Origin: Thermoplasmata archaeon | GTDB taxonomy: Archaea > Thermoplasmatota > Thermoplasmata > Lutacidiplasmatales > UBA184 | NCBI GenBank assembly: GCA_027314165.1 | Contig: DAHVCH010000006.1 | Span: forward strand, 60,981 to 124,980 | DNA length: 64,000 nt | Reading direction: 5' to 3' | Shown here: positions 8,993-17,411 of the stretch, piece by piece | Numbering within the stretch: position 1 is the stretch's first letter | How the letters are laid out: the number at the start of each line of letters is the position of its first letter | Translations under genes and position numbers: made by a program | The notes under the pieces: model-generated | What the model saw: only the letters and a program-made list of their open reading frames with translations | Database searches by the model: none | What the model was told of the DNA's origin: nothing

Positions 8993-9832
8993 TCACTTTG
9001 GGAGCAACGCTCCCAGGTCCGGGTGGGTCTCCGGATGGCCTTCCGGACCCGCCAGAGTCCACCACTTGTGCTCTGGCATCTTCGAAAGGCGCCGCGCAGC
9101 TTCGTGGAGGAGCGGGCCGGCGTTGGTCAGGACCGGCCGGCCGTGTCCGCAGAAGATCGAGCGGACGTCGAGGGCAGCCAGCCTCTCGACCGAGTCGATC
9201 GCGGTGTCCGGGTCGAAGTTCGAGTAGCGGGAGGGCAGGTCCAGGCCCTTCGAGGAGCTCACCAGGGCATCCCCCGCGAAGAGGATCTTCCTCTCGGAGT
9301 GGTAGTACGCGACGCTTCCGAGCGTGTGGCCAGGGGTCCCGATCACGGTGAAGGGCCCCACGGTGTCCCCGTCCTTCAGGACGTGGTCCACGTGCACGGG
9401 GTGGCGGGGGAAGAGGACCCGGATCACGAAGGGGGCGAGGCGGGGGCCCCGACCCTCCACGGCAGGGGCGTCCATCGCGTGGCAGGCGACCTTGGCATTG
9501 GTGACCCACCGCAGGTAGGCCGCTCCCCCCATGTGATCGGGGTGCTGGTGGGTGAGCAGGATGTCCGTGACCTCTCGCAGAGGGACCCCCGCGCTCCGGA
9601 ACGCCTGACGGAGGGGGGTGGCCGCCCCCGGGAACCCGGTGTCGATGAGGTAGGTCTTCCCGCCCTCGCGGAAGACGTAGGAGCTGGCGAGCGGCCCACG
9701 CACGCGTCCCAGCCCGTCCACGAGGCGCGTGCCCACGATCGGGACCGCGGAGGAGGACGAGGAGGGAGACTTGGGAGGGGAAACGGGCGGGGAGGTGGCA
9801 GGGGGGGTGGTGGTGGCGGCCACGAAAGCGCC
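8993..9832 (-). CDS. Metallo-beta-lactamase-fold hydrolase
   Basis: The catalytic domain, about 247 residues, has the full metal site: THQHPDHMGG (the HxHxDH motif), GTPGHTLGSVAYY (His), LFAGDAL (bridging Asp) and FCGHGRPV (last His). The opening LVDGLGRVRGPLASSYVFREG and LIDTGFPG are typical of the glyoxalase-II-like branch that hydrolyses thioesters, lactones or similar substrates. The start is uncertain: GTG codons at 9832, 9823 and 9736 are in frame. The first two add a Pro/Ser/Thr-rich leader but lie 18-27 bases below an AAGCTTATGAT promoter-like sequence; 9736 gives the compact domain alone. It appears monocistronic. Confidence 0.85.
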   Translation of the reverse strand, partial: GAFVAATTTPPATSPPVSPPKSPSSSSSAVPIVGTRLVDGLGRVRGPLASSYVFREGGKTYLIDTGFPGAATPLRQAFRSAGVPLREVTDILLTHQHPDHMGGAAYLRWVTNAKVACHAMDAPAVEGRGPRLAPFVIRVLFPRHPVHVDHVLKDGDTVGPFTVIGTPGHTLGSVAYYHSERKILFAGDALVSSSKGLDLPSRYSNFDPDTAIDSVERLAALDVRSIFCGHGRPVLTNAGPLLHEAARRLSKMPEHKWWTLAGPEGHPETHPDLGALLPK

Positions 9833-9936
9833 CACGGCCCGACCATCATAAGCTTGGAGGGGGGCCCGACCGGGCCCACCGGTGCGGCGACGACCTTGCC
9901 CCCCCCCCCTCGGCCATGGGGCAGGGGCGGGCGATC

Positions 9937-10746
9937 TCAGCCCGGGGGCGCGGCCGAGGACGGTGGGTGCTTCGACCGGACGAGCGGGGGCAGCTCTCCG
10001 AGTTCGGCGAGCTCCTTCGCGCTCAGCCGGACGAGCACGATCCCGGAGGAGAGCAGCCGCACGCTCCGACCTTGCGGGTCCTCGGACACCGTGAGGCTCA
10101 CCGTCCCCCGGTCGAAGGACGGGACCACGCTGGCGCCGGAGGCCGTCCATCGGGCGAAGAGCCCTCCGAGCAGCTCCTCCAGGGCCTCGCCGCGGCCGAG
10201 CGTGTAGAAGGCCCGCCGCACGATGGTCCGGCCGTCCGCCGCGAGGAACGCGACGGGGGCGGCGGGAACGAACCGGTGGGAGGCCTGCGTCAGGCGGGTC
10301 TGGGCCGCGGTACGCGCCTCACGCTCCTGGGTGAGCTCCCGCCTGAGGTCGGTCTCGATCGCGTGCTGCTGGGCGAGCGCTTCCCGGAGCGATCCGTTCT
10401 CCGCGATGGCGAGGTCGAGCGACCGGGTGAGCTCCAGGAGCCGGTCCGACACCGTCCGCTCCTCCGAGGCGGGGAGCTCCTCGGGAGCGGCGGTGGGCTC
10501 CGGGCGGGCTTCGGTCCCCCCTCGATCGTCGGTCGCCTCCTCATGGAGGGCCCCGGCCTCCGCGCTCCCCCGCTCCGGCTCCGCCGGGACCTCGGACCCT
10601 TCGGGCGGAGCGGAGGACCCGGCGCCGCCCGCCTCCTCCTGGTCCTCGTTCAGCTGGCGAAGGAGGTCGTCCAGCATCTCGGTGCCCGAAGGGACCTCCG
10701 ATGCGCCCGCTTCCAGGGGCTTCTCCTTGGCCACCTTCGGCGTCAA
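9937..10746 (-). CDS. Hypothetical coiled-coil protein
   Basis: This 269-residue soluble protein has an acidic, low-complexity N-terminal half (about residues 30-95, rich in Glu, Ala, Pro and Gly). A coiled coil follows (about 97-150: RLLELTRSLDLAIAEN and LREALAQQHAIETDLRR), then a globular C-terminal domain of about 100 residues including VAFLAADGRTIVRRAF and SVRLLSSGIVLVRLSAKEL. No catalytic motif is seen and I do not recognise the family. The start is TTG at 10746; a GTG four codons later (10734) is an alternative. A TATA-like CTATACGTATGG at 10774-10785 sits about 33 bases upstream. Confidence 0.6.
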   Translation of the reverse strand: MTPKVAKEKPLEAGASEVPSGTEMLDDLLRQLNEDQEEAGGAGSSAPPEGSEVPAEPERGSAEAGALHEEATDDRGGTEARPEPTAAPEELPASEERTVSDRLLELTRSLDLAIAENGSLREALAQQHAIETDLRRELTQEREARTAAQTRLTQASHRFVPAAPVAFLAADGRTIVRRAFYTLGRGEALEELLGGLFARWTASGASVVPSFDRGTVSLTVSEDPQGRSVRLLSSGIVLVRLSAKELAELGELPPLVRSKHPPSSAAPPG

Positions 10747-10773
10747 TCTCCCCCTTCCCCCCCCCGGTCCGGG

Positions 10774-10785
10774 CTATACGTATGG
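10774..10785 (-). promoter_or_regulatory. TATA-like promoter of the coiled-coil gene
   Basis: A nearly symmetrical ATACGTAT core in otherwise GC-rich DNA, centred about 33 bases before the TTG start at 10746. It is followed downstream by a run of about nine G on the coding strand. Confidence 0.4.
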
Positions 10786-10931
10786 AGACGTATCGTCCCG
10801 GTGCATGATTACTCCCTGCGGAGCGGATGAACCTTCCGTGTCCGTCACCTAAGGCCGCGCCGCGTCGGAGAGGGAGAGCGCGGGGTCCTCCCCTCCTTCC
10901 AAACCCCGCTGGGCGGGGAGGGTGGGGGAGC

Positions 10932-11819
10932 CTATCCCCGGGTCCGGGGAGGTGGCGTCCGCTGGGCGAGCGCGTAGGTGCGCTTCACCGCTCGAAGGTA
11001 GCCTTCCGGGGAGCCCACCGAGAGCCACTGCCCGTCGCCCGGGCCCAGGATCACGGCGAAGACCTTCTCGCCCTTCGCGATGAGGTGGGAGATGGCCGAG
11101 GTCACCTCGAGCTCGGCGGGGCGTCGTCGCGCCTCGCTCTCGAGCGCCTCGAAGATGATCGGGGAGAAGGCGTAGACCGCCGTCGCCGCCCAGGAGGAGC
11201 GGGGCCGCTCGGGCTTCTCTTCCATGCCGGTCACCCGCAGGAACCGGGCGCCGTCGATGCGGCCCGCGAAGCTCCCCTCCACCACTCCGTAGTTCCGGGG
11301 CTCGGCGACGTGCCGCACCAGCAGCACCACCGCGGCGCCTTCCCGGCGGCGGAGCTCCTCCATGGCCCGCGGGAGCCTCCCGGGGACCGGCTCCCAGAGG
11401 ACCGCGTCGGCGGCGTGCAGGAGGAACGGGTGCTTGCCGATGGTGGCCCGGGCCCTGAGCAGGGCGTCGCCGAACCCCCTCGGGGAGCGCTGGGTCACCC
11501 AGTGGAACTTCACCTCCGAGAGCAGGTGATGGAGCGCGAGGGTCTCGATGAGCCGCTCGGGGTGGTGGAGGTGGCGCTGGATGAACGCGTCGTCCGGCTG
11601 GAAGTAGCGGACCGCCGCGTCCTGGTCCGGGCCGACGATGACGACGAGGTCGTCGACCCCGGCGTCGTGGAGCGTCCGGACGACGTGGTGGCAGACGGGG
11701 GCGAGCGTCGCGTTGCCCTGCCGGCCGCGGTAGAAGAGCGGGAGCATCTCCTTCCGCATCCCGCGCGTCGCGGGGAGCATCCGGGTCCCCTCCCCGGCCA
11801 TGGTGACGACGGCCCTCAT
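10932..11819 (-). CDS. UTP-glucose-1-phosphate uridylyltransferase (GalU-like)
   Basis: A 295-residue nucleotidyltransferase that would join UTP and glucose-1-phosphate into UDP-glucose. The signature AGEGTRMLPATRGMRKEMLPL closely follows the GalU motif, with the nucleotide-binding Gly loop and the Lys that contacts phosphate. Also visible are GFGDALLRAR for the sugar site, an HAADAVLWE stretch where metal-binding Asp is expected, and EEKPERP. The ATG at 11819 was chosen because the fold begins there and GGAGGGAC lies just upstream. The gene starts 62 bases after the UDP-sulfoquinovose synthase stop, which makes UDP-glucose supply for that enzyme its likely job. Confidence 0.87.
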   Translation of the reverse strand: MRAVVTMAGEGTRMLPATRGMRKEMLPLFYRGRQGNATLAPVCHHVVRTLHDAGVDDLVVIVGPDQDAAVRYFQPDDAFIQRHLHHPERLIETLALHHLLSEVKFHWVTQRSPRGFGDALLRARATIGKHPFLLHAADAVLWEPVPGRLPRAMEELRRREGAAVVLLVRHVAEPRNYGVVEGSFAGRIDGARFLRVTGMEEKPERPRSSWAATAVYAFSPIIFEALESEARRRPAELEVTSAISHLIAKGEKVFAVILGPGDGQWLSVGSPEGYLRAVKRTYALAQRTPPPRTRG

Positions 11820-11881
11820 CGAGGTCCCTCCCGTGTCCTCAGAGCGCGGACCTCCCTTCTTCGCCCGTGAGCCCGGGGGCC

Positions 11882-13165
11882 TCACCCTTCGGAGAAGGAG
11901 GCGGACCCCGCCGCGGGGGATGGGGCCTTCCGGGCTCCCGCGGTGGACGCGACGGGCCCCCGGGCGGTCTTCTCGATGCGCAGACGGGTCCGGTTGTCCC
12001 CGGCCCGGAAGTCCATCCGGGGCTGGACGACCGCTTTCTTCTCCTCCAGCCGGGACCGGAAGCGCTGGAGGTCGGAGAGCATCCACTCGAGCGCCTCCTC
12101 GAGGGTCCGCTGGTGCCGGTAGCCGAGCTTCAGCAGGTTGTCGTGGAGCGGGTTGTAGTAGTGCTCCTCGAGCTCGACCCGAGGGTTGTAGGAGTTGTGG
12201 ATCTCGGCCTTCATCTGGAGCTTCCCCGCCACCTTCACCACCAGCTTGGCGAGGTCGCCCACCGAGTACGACTCGTCGAACTGGTTGAAGACCCGGTACT
12301 CGCCCTGCGCGGCCGGGTTCTCCACGGCGAGCCGCAGGCTCTGCATCGAGTCCTCCAGGGCGATGAACCCCCTTCGCTGCCCGCCCTTCCCGTAGGGCGT
12401 GAGGGGAAGCCCGAGGACGGCCTGGACGCAGAAGCGGTTGAGCGCGGTGCCCCAGACCTCGTCGAAGTCGAACCGGGTGAGCTGCCAGTCCTCCGAGATC
12501 TCCGGCGTCCGGGTGCCGTAGATGACCCCCTGCATGACGTCGGTCGTCGGGAGCCCCCAGAGCTTGTTGGCGAGCATCACGTCGCCGGTGTCGAAGACCT
12601 TCGACCAGTGGTACCAGCTGGAGGCCTGCCGAGGGAAGGGCACCCGGTCCTTCCTCCCCCGGAACTCGACCTCGAAGAACCCCTCCGCGATGTCAATGTT
12701 GGGGGTCCCGTACTCCCCCATCGTCCCCATCTTGACCAGGTGGGACTTCGGACACTCGTCCTTCATCGCGTAGACGATGTGCAGCGTGGAGGTGACGTTC
12801 TGGCACTGCGTCGCCACCGCGTGGTGGACGTCGATCATCGAGTAGGGAGCGCTCCTCTGCTCTCCCAGGTGGACGATCGTGTCCGGCTTCTCCTGACGGA
12901 GGACGTGGCGGACCGTCGCGTAGTCGCAGAGGTCACCCTCGTAGAACCGGAACCCCTTGATCCCATGCTCCTCGAGCGCGCGGCGGCGCTCGTGCATGTC
13001 CAGGATCGGTGTCGCGGACCAGCTGCCGACCTCCGCCACGCGCTGGCGGGTGGCGAAGTTGTCGATCCCGACGACCTCGTGGCCGCGCTTCAGGAGATGA
13101 AGGGCGAGGGGCCAGCCCGAGTACCCATCCACGCCGGTGATGAGGACCTTCACGCGCGGGCGCAC
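11882..13165 (-). CDS. UDP-sulfoquinovose synthase (SQD1/Agl3-like)
   Basis: A 427-residue extended short-chain dehydrogenase/reductase that converts UDP-glucose and sulfite to UDP-sulfoquinovose. The NAD-binding TGVDGYSGWPLALHLL is at the N-terminus. SQD1-type features are HLGEQRSAPYSMID, VKMGTMGEYGTPNIDIAEG and the catalytic YHWSK (Tyr-x3-Lys), then MQGVIYGTRTPE. The length agrees with SQD1 and Sulfolobus Agl3. The last 50 or so residues are basic and low-complexity and probably lie outside the fold. The start is GTG at 13165 or GTG at 13153. The adjacent GalU-like gene supplies the substrate. The product would enter N-glycans (known for Agl3) or sulfolipid; which one is unknown. Confidence 0.87.
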   Translation of the reverse strand: MRPRVKVLITGVDGYSGWPLALHLLKRGHEVVGIDNFATRQRVAEVGSWSATPILDMHERRRALEEHGIKGFRFYEGDLCDYATVRHVLRQEKPDTIVHLGEQRSAPYSMIDVHHAVATQCQNVTSTLHIVYAMKDECPKSHLVKMGTMGEYGTPNIDIAEGFFEVEFRGRKDRVPFPRQASSWYHWSKVFDTGDVMLANKLWGLPTTDVMQGVIYGTRTPEISEDWQLTRFDFDEVWGTALNRFCVQAVLGLPLTPYGKGGQRRGFIALEDSMQSLRLAVENPAAQGEYRVFNQFDESYSVGDLAKLVVKVAGKLQMKAEIHNSYNPRVELEEHYYNPLHDNLLKLGYRHQRTLEEALEWMLSDLQRFRSRLEEKKAVVQPRMDFRAGDNRTRLRIEKTARGPVASTAGARKAPSPAAGSASFSEG

Positions 13166-13175
13166 TCGGTTTCCC

Positions 13176-13186
13176 GTTCTTAAGGG
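13176..13186 (-). promoter_or_regulatory. TATA-like promoter of the sulfoquinovose locus
   Basis: The minus strand reads CCCTTAAGAAC, centred 15-30 bases upstream of the two possible GTG starts. This would make the transcript of the synthase and the GalU-like gene essentially leaderless. Confidence 0.45.
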
Positions 13187-13544
13187 TGTGGGCGAGCATC
13201 ACCGCCCCCATCGGGGCTCGGGCGCTTGCCCCCCGCCATGAGGCACGCTGTCGGGCGCCGATTCCGCGCACGGGAACGCCGTTCCGCGAGTGGTCCGCTG
13301 GCCTATCGGTCCAGCCTGTCCCGGGACGGGCCGGGGCCCCCTCGTTGCCGGAGGGTCGGCGCGCCAGGGAGGGGACGGAGGAACGCGGTACCTTCGGAGG
13401 TGGCCGGCCCCTCGACGAATGACGGTGGGGAGGACGAACCACGGAGGTCCGCCCGGATCGGCCTCGGCGCAAGATTCCCGCGGCGTTGGGCAGGGGTGTC
13501 GATCCGGGATCGAGGGACCCCGCGCAGGGTCAGCTCAGCTCGGC
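13187..13544. other. Gene-free stretch of 358 bases
   Basis: Very GC-rich sequence between the sulfoquinovose locus promoter and the end of the MEDS-domain gene. Open frames on both strands lack family similarity and continue into neighbouring genes as shadows. A GCTCAGCTCGGCTCAGG-type direct repeat of the GCTCAG/GCTCGG motif lies at about 13531-13550. I see no tRNA or other RNA gene. Confidence 0.5.
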
Positions 13545-14378
13545 TCAGGTCCGGTCCGCTGAGGACGTCGCGAAGTGCTCCTCGAAGTCCTGCAAGGCCA
13601 ATGCGAGGTCCTCGCCCTTACGGGCGAGCACGGGGCGCTTCTCGCGGCCCTCGAGCCCCACCAGTCCTTCCCGAAGGGCCCAGTCGAGCACCTTTCGAAG
13701 CTCCTTCGGGACCGAGTCGGCGCGCGGGAACACGAGGAGCTGGACCAGGAGGGTCGTGGGGTGGCGGACCGAGGAGAGGACGAGGTGGCTGTGGTGGCGG
13801 GCGAGCTGAGGAAGGACCTCAGCGGCAAGGTCCACCGGGACCTTGCGCAGGTCGTAGGGGCAGAGGAACCTCGAGCGCCCCCTTGCCTGCCGATGGAACC
13901 ACTCCTCGTACTCGAGGTAGGCGGGGATCTCCTCCCGGGTCCAGTATCCGGTGATTGCTGATGCTGCCCCTCCTGTCACCCCCTCTGGATGATCCCTGAC
14001 GAAGCGGATGATCTCTCCAGTCGGTCGAAGGACGCCATCCCGACGGACCACCTGCGGGCCCCGTAGGCGGTGAACGTTGCCCTCGTGCCTCGGATCCCTT
14101 CGAGCGACCTGCTGTCGGTTGACCGCGACAAGGCGCTCGTCCGCGACCCAGTAGGATGTCGCCTTCGGGTCCTCGGCACCGGCGAGAAAGGCCGCCGCGC
14201 GGTCGGCCGCCTCATCCTCGGAAGCGAAGAGTTCCAGGCAGTGCGATCCCGTGGGCAACTTGGAAAGGTCGGAGATGAGCTCCGGGAAAGGCGAGAGGGG
14301 GGAGCTCTTCCCGCTACGCCTGGTCGCGCTGGGATCGGTCACCCGCCTGATGGCGGAACTTCCCGGACCTCGTCGCAT
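13545..14378 (-). CDS. MEDS-domain sensory protein with a putative winged helix
   Basis: Residues 45-200 of this 277-residue protein resemble the MEDS (DcmR-type sensory) domain known from methanogens and methylotrophs. The matches are GSHCLELFASEDEAADRAAAF, an ATSYWVADERL strand, a TREEIPAYLEYEEWFHRQA helix, and SRFLCPYDLRKVPVDLAAEVL with the usual C-x-Y. The C-terminal 70 residues (SVPKELRKVLDWALREGLV, then RPVLARKGEDLALAL) look like a winged-helix DNA-binding domain ending in the T-x-K-G-type wing. A one-component regulator is therefore likely, but the ligand is unknown. The first 40 residues are basic and may not all be translated. The start is the ATG at 14378. Confidence 0.65.
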   Translation of the reverse strand: MRRGPGSSAIRRVTDPSATRRSGKSSPLSPFPELISDLSKLPTGSHCLELFASEDEAADRAAAFLAGAEDPKATSYWVADERLVAVNRQQVARRDPRHEGNVHRLRGPQVVRRDGVLRPTGEIIRFVRDHPEGVTGGAASAITGYWTREEIPAYLEYEEWFHRQARGRSRFLCPYDLRKVPVDLAAEVLPQLARHHSHLVLSSVRHPTTLLVQLLVFPRADSVPKELRKVLDWALREGLVGLEGREKRPVLARKGEDLALALQDFEEHFATSSADRT

Positions 14379-14510
14379 GTGGTGCCTACACTGTGAAAAA
14401 GAGCACGGTTAGATGATTCCCGACCGACCCTGTTCGCGGGGGACATGCCCTCGAAGGTACATAGTCCCATGTCTTCCACGCGCCCTTCCCCGCCCGAGCC
14501 AGGGTGCCGT

Positions 14511-16838
14511 TCACTCAACTGCCGGAGGCCGAAGCGCGAGGGTGAGCGAGCCCCCTGGCGCCAGGAGGGAGCCCTCTCCGAGCCCGTTCTCAAGGCGGAG
14601 CGGGGGTCCTCCCCGGTGGTCCGCGCGGACGGTTCCCGGGGCCCAATGGAGGTCCAGCCGGGTCTCCCCGATGCGGAGCCGCTCGAGCGTCGCTCCCTTC
14701 CAGGCGGCGGGGAAGACCGGCGCGACGCGCAGGGTCGCGGGAGAACCCCGGACCGAGAGCCCCCAGAGCCCTTCGAAGAGCGCCGTGAGGAACGGCCCCA
14801 CGCTGAGCCCCAGCAGGAAGCAGCTGTTGAAGGGGCGGGCCTCCAGTCCGTGATAGCACTCGTTCGCGAGCCCGTGCTCCTCGCGGAGAAGGGAGGAGAC
14901 CGTGTGGAGCGTGCCCACCCCTTCCTCGGCGAGCCCGGCGGCGAGGGCCGCATGGGCGGCCCAGTCCGTCGCGATGGTCCACACCTGCCCGTCGTGGTAC
15001 GCCTCGGGGTCGAAGGTCGGATCGGAGCGGGAAAGGGTCCGGACCCCCCAGGCGGTGGTGAGGTCCTCGCGCAAGGCCCGTCGGACCATCGCCTGGGCCC
15101 TCTCGCGCGGGAGCCAGCCGTCCATGACGGTCAGGAGGGCGTTGGGACGGAGCTTACGGACCGGAAGGCCGCCGCCCCCCGGGGCCAGGGTGTCGACCAG
15201 ATAGGACTCCTCCGGCCAACCGTAGAGCTTCAGGACCTTCTGGACGATCGCGTCCGCCCGCTGCTCCTCGGGCCTCGGCCCGGCGGAGGCCGCGCTCGCG
15301 TTCGGGTCGTCCAGGGACCGATGGAGCGCGGCGGCGGCGCGCAGCGCGCGCACGTGGAGCACCTGCAGGTCGATCGCGTGGGCGCGTCGGTCGGTCGAGT
15401 CCCAGATCGTCGTGTCGTGGGCGTCGAAGCCGCACTGGACCGCGCCGTGCTGGGCCTCCTCGCTCATCTCGGCGATCTCTCCGCCGTTGGCGAAGAGGCC
15501 GGTCGCCGGCTCCACCTTGCGGTCCGCCCAGGCGAGGCAGGCCGCGACGGAGGGCATGAACCCGCGTAGGGTGTCGGCGACGGAGGGGCCCGCGTGCCTC
15601 CAGAGCCGGTCGGCGAGCGCGGGGAAGTGCAGGGTCGTGTCCGAAGTCCCGTAGAGGAAGATCGGCCCCGGGCTCACCTGCATCGGGACCTCCCCTTCCT
15701 GCGCGCCGAGGATCGGGATGTGGGTCCGGCTCTGGAAGTGGAAGGCGGTCCGCAGCGTCCGCGCCCCCCACTCGTGGTCGCCCAGCCAGAGCGAGGCCGG
15801 CAGCATCCAGGCGATGTCGCGGAACCAGAGCGAGCAGTACCAAGGGTAGCCCGCGACGTGCCCGACCATGTCCGGCTCGGGCGCCTGCTGGAGCGCCCGC
15901 AGGGCTCCCATCGCCAGGCGCGCGCCCTCCTCGAGCAGCGGGTCCTGCGGGAAGCGCAGGACCGGCCGCTCCTCCCACCAGGAGCCCTCCGCGCCCCTCC
16001 GCTCCTCCCTCCACTGGGACGAACGGCCGAGGATCCGGCGGCCCCGCTCCGGGTCGGCCTTGAGGTCGCGCTCGAGCCCGCCCCAGAGCACCCAGGAGAG
16101 CTCGAGGCGCTCCGCCGGGTCCAGGTGGAAGGACCAGGTGAGCTCCACCGGTCCGTGGGGGAGCGGCTCGGGGGAGGCGGGCAGCGGTCGGTCCACCGCC
16201 CGCAGGGTCGCGGGCTCGTCCGACGAGACGAGGTTGCCCGCGTACCCGTCGGCCTGGAAGGAGAGCCCCTGCGGGGTCCGCTGCAGATGGATGTTGGGAG
16301 GGCGAAGCCCCTCCATGAGCACGGGGAAGGCGAACGGCTCGAGGGACATCCGCACCACGAGGTCGATCCCCCGCTCGTCCATCCCCGTCAGCACCAGCTT
16401 GCGGGTGACCGCGGGCTCATCGACCGGGACGACGATCTCCTGCCGCGCGGTCCAACCGTCGCCGGCGTGCAGGGAGACCATCTCATGTCTTCGGGCCGAG
16501 AGCGATCGGAGGCTGGAGGCGAGGGGAACGGGTGGGGCGGACGCGCGGCCGACCTCGATCGTCCAGGGGCCGGTGAGGCGGACCCCCTGGGCGTAGACCC
16601 CGCCCCATTGCAGAGCTGAGCCGCGCGTGTCCCAGGGCAGGTCGAGGTCGCCCTGGCTCGAGAGGATGGCCGCGGCCCTCAGGCCGGAGACCAGCACGGG
16701 CGTGAGGGGCGAGGGGGTCGCGCCTTCCGGGGGAGCGTGGAGCTCCAGGAGAGGGACGTCCCACCAGCTCTGCGACGAAGGGGGCACACCCGAGCGCGTG
16801 CCCGTGCCCGTGCCCGTGCCCGTGCCCGAGGTCCCCAT
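14511..16838 (-). CDS. (alpha/alpha)6-barrel glycosidase, glycogen-debranching-like
   Basis: A 775-residue protein with an N-terminal beta-sandwich (about residues 20-290) and a helical (alpha/alpha)6 barrel (about 300-700), the layout of amylo-alpha-1,6-glucosidase and related GH15/GH133-type enzymes. Barrel motifs include GYPWYCSLWFRDIAWMLPAS with the conserved W-x-R-D, GTSDTTLHFPALAD, DAHDTTIWDSTDRRAHA and GQVWTIATDWAAHAALA. It probably removes alpha-linked glucose from oligosaccharides, in the cytosol because no signal peptide is seen. The ATG at 16838 is the natural start, although the frame stays open far upstream. Residues 5-14 are a GT dipeptide repeat encoded by five CGTGCC units. 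It is 17 bases below the gene at 16856-17347 and divergent from a GH15 enzyme. The exact specificity is open. Confidence 0.6.
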   Translation of the reverse strand: MGTSGTGTGTGTGTRSGVPPSSQSWWDVPLLELHAPPEGATPSPLTPVLVSGLRAAAILSSQGDLDLPWDTRGSALQWGGVYAQGVRLTGPWTIEVGRASAPPVPLASSLRSLSARRHEMVSLHAGDGWTARQEIVVPVDEPAVTRKLVLTGMDERGIDLVVRMSLEPFAFPVLMEGLRPPNIHLQRTPQGLSFQADGYAGNLVSSDEPATLRAVDRPLPASPEPLPHGPVELTWSFHLDPAERLELSWVLWGGLERDLKADPERGRRILGRSSQWREERRGAEGSWWEERPVLRFPQDPLLEEGARLAMGALRALQQAPEPDMVGHVAGYPWYCSLWFRDIAWMLPASLWLGDHEWGARTLRTAFHFQSRTHIPILGAQEGEVPMQVSPGPIFLYGTSDTTLHFPALADRLWRHAGPSVADTLRGFMPSVAACLAWADRKVEPATGLFANGGEIAEMSEEAQHGAVQCGFDAHDTTIWDSTDRRAHAIDLQVLHVRALRAAAALHRSLDDPNASAASAGPRPEEQRADAIVQKVLKLYGWPEESYLVDTLAPGGGGLPVRKLRPNALLTVMDGWLPRERAQAMVRRALREDLTTAWGVRTLSRSDPTFDPEAYHDGQVWTIATDWAAHAALAAGLAEEGVGTLHTVSSLLREEHGLANECYHGLEARPFNSCFLLGLSVGPFLTALFEGLWGLSVRGSPATLRVAPVFPAAWKGATLERLRIGETRLDLHWAPGTVRADHRGGPPLRLENGLGEGSLLAPGGSLTLALRPPAVE
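16797..16826. repeat. Hexanucleotide tandem repeat, five CGTGCC units
   Basis: Five perfect copies lie inside the coding region of the debranching-like enzyme. On the coding strand they encode alternating Gly-Thr near the N-terminus. Gain or loss of units would keep the frame. Confidence 0.9.
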
Positions 16839-16855
16839 CGTTCCCGCCTCCAAAG

Positions 16856-17347
16856 CTACCGCAGCTCGTCGGTGAAACGCACCCAGACCTTCGGAGGGAT
16901 CGCGACACTGCGGAGCGTCAGTTCCACGGTATGCCGCGAACCCCGGGTCAGGGTGGGCGCCCGGGCGAGGAAGCGCACGGGGACTCCGGGCCGAAGGTTC
17001 AGCGGGGCGGACCGGCTGAGCGAGGAGAGCGGTCTCAGCGAGGCCGCCCCGGCCTCTTCGACGAAGCTCGCCACGGGGTCGAGCGGCTGCGAGTCCAGCG
17101 CGAGAGCGGCGGCGTGGAAGGCACCCATCCGGAGCGGGGGGTTGAGGAGCCTGAAGGAGAACGACCCGTCGGGCGCGGTGCGGAAGCTCCCCTCCTGGTA
17201 GATCGAACGCTCGACGAACTCCGCCATCCGGAGCATTTCTCCCAGACCATGGGGCCCGACCTCGCGAAGGATCGAGAGCCCCTGACGGAAGAGCGAGAGG
17301 TCCTGGTGGGTGTGCTTGAGCCAGGCCACGACGGCCCCATCGCGCAC
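16856..17347 (-). CDS. Hypothetical protein upstream of the debranching-like enzyme
   Basis: This 163-residue protein starts at GTG 17347 and ends 17 bases before the debranching-like gene, so the two are probably one operon. The N-terminal half is helical (HTHQDLSLFRQGLSILREVG and GEMLRMAEFVERSIYQEG). The C-terminal half looks beta-rich (PGVPVRFLARAPTL, TVELTLRSVAIPPKVWVRF). There is no signal peptide, membrane segment or catalytic motif. I do not recognise the family. Its context suggests a role with alpha-glucan or trehalose breakdown, but nothing in the sequence proves it. Confidence 0.6.
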   Translation of the reverse strand: MRDGAVVAWLKHTHQDLSLFRQGLSILREVGPHGLGEMLRMAEFVERSIYQEGSFRTAPDGSFSFRLLNPPLRMGAFHAAALALDSQPLDPVASFVEEAGAASLRPLSSLSRSAPLNLRPGVPVRFLARAPTLTRGSRHTVELTLRSVAIPPKVWVRFTDELR

Positions 17348-17411
17348 CCCCTGCTAAACGTTTCCCGGGACCACGCGCTCGGGTTTTTCTGCCCCAGGGC
17401 CCTCCCGTCGC

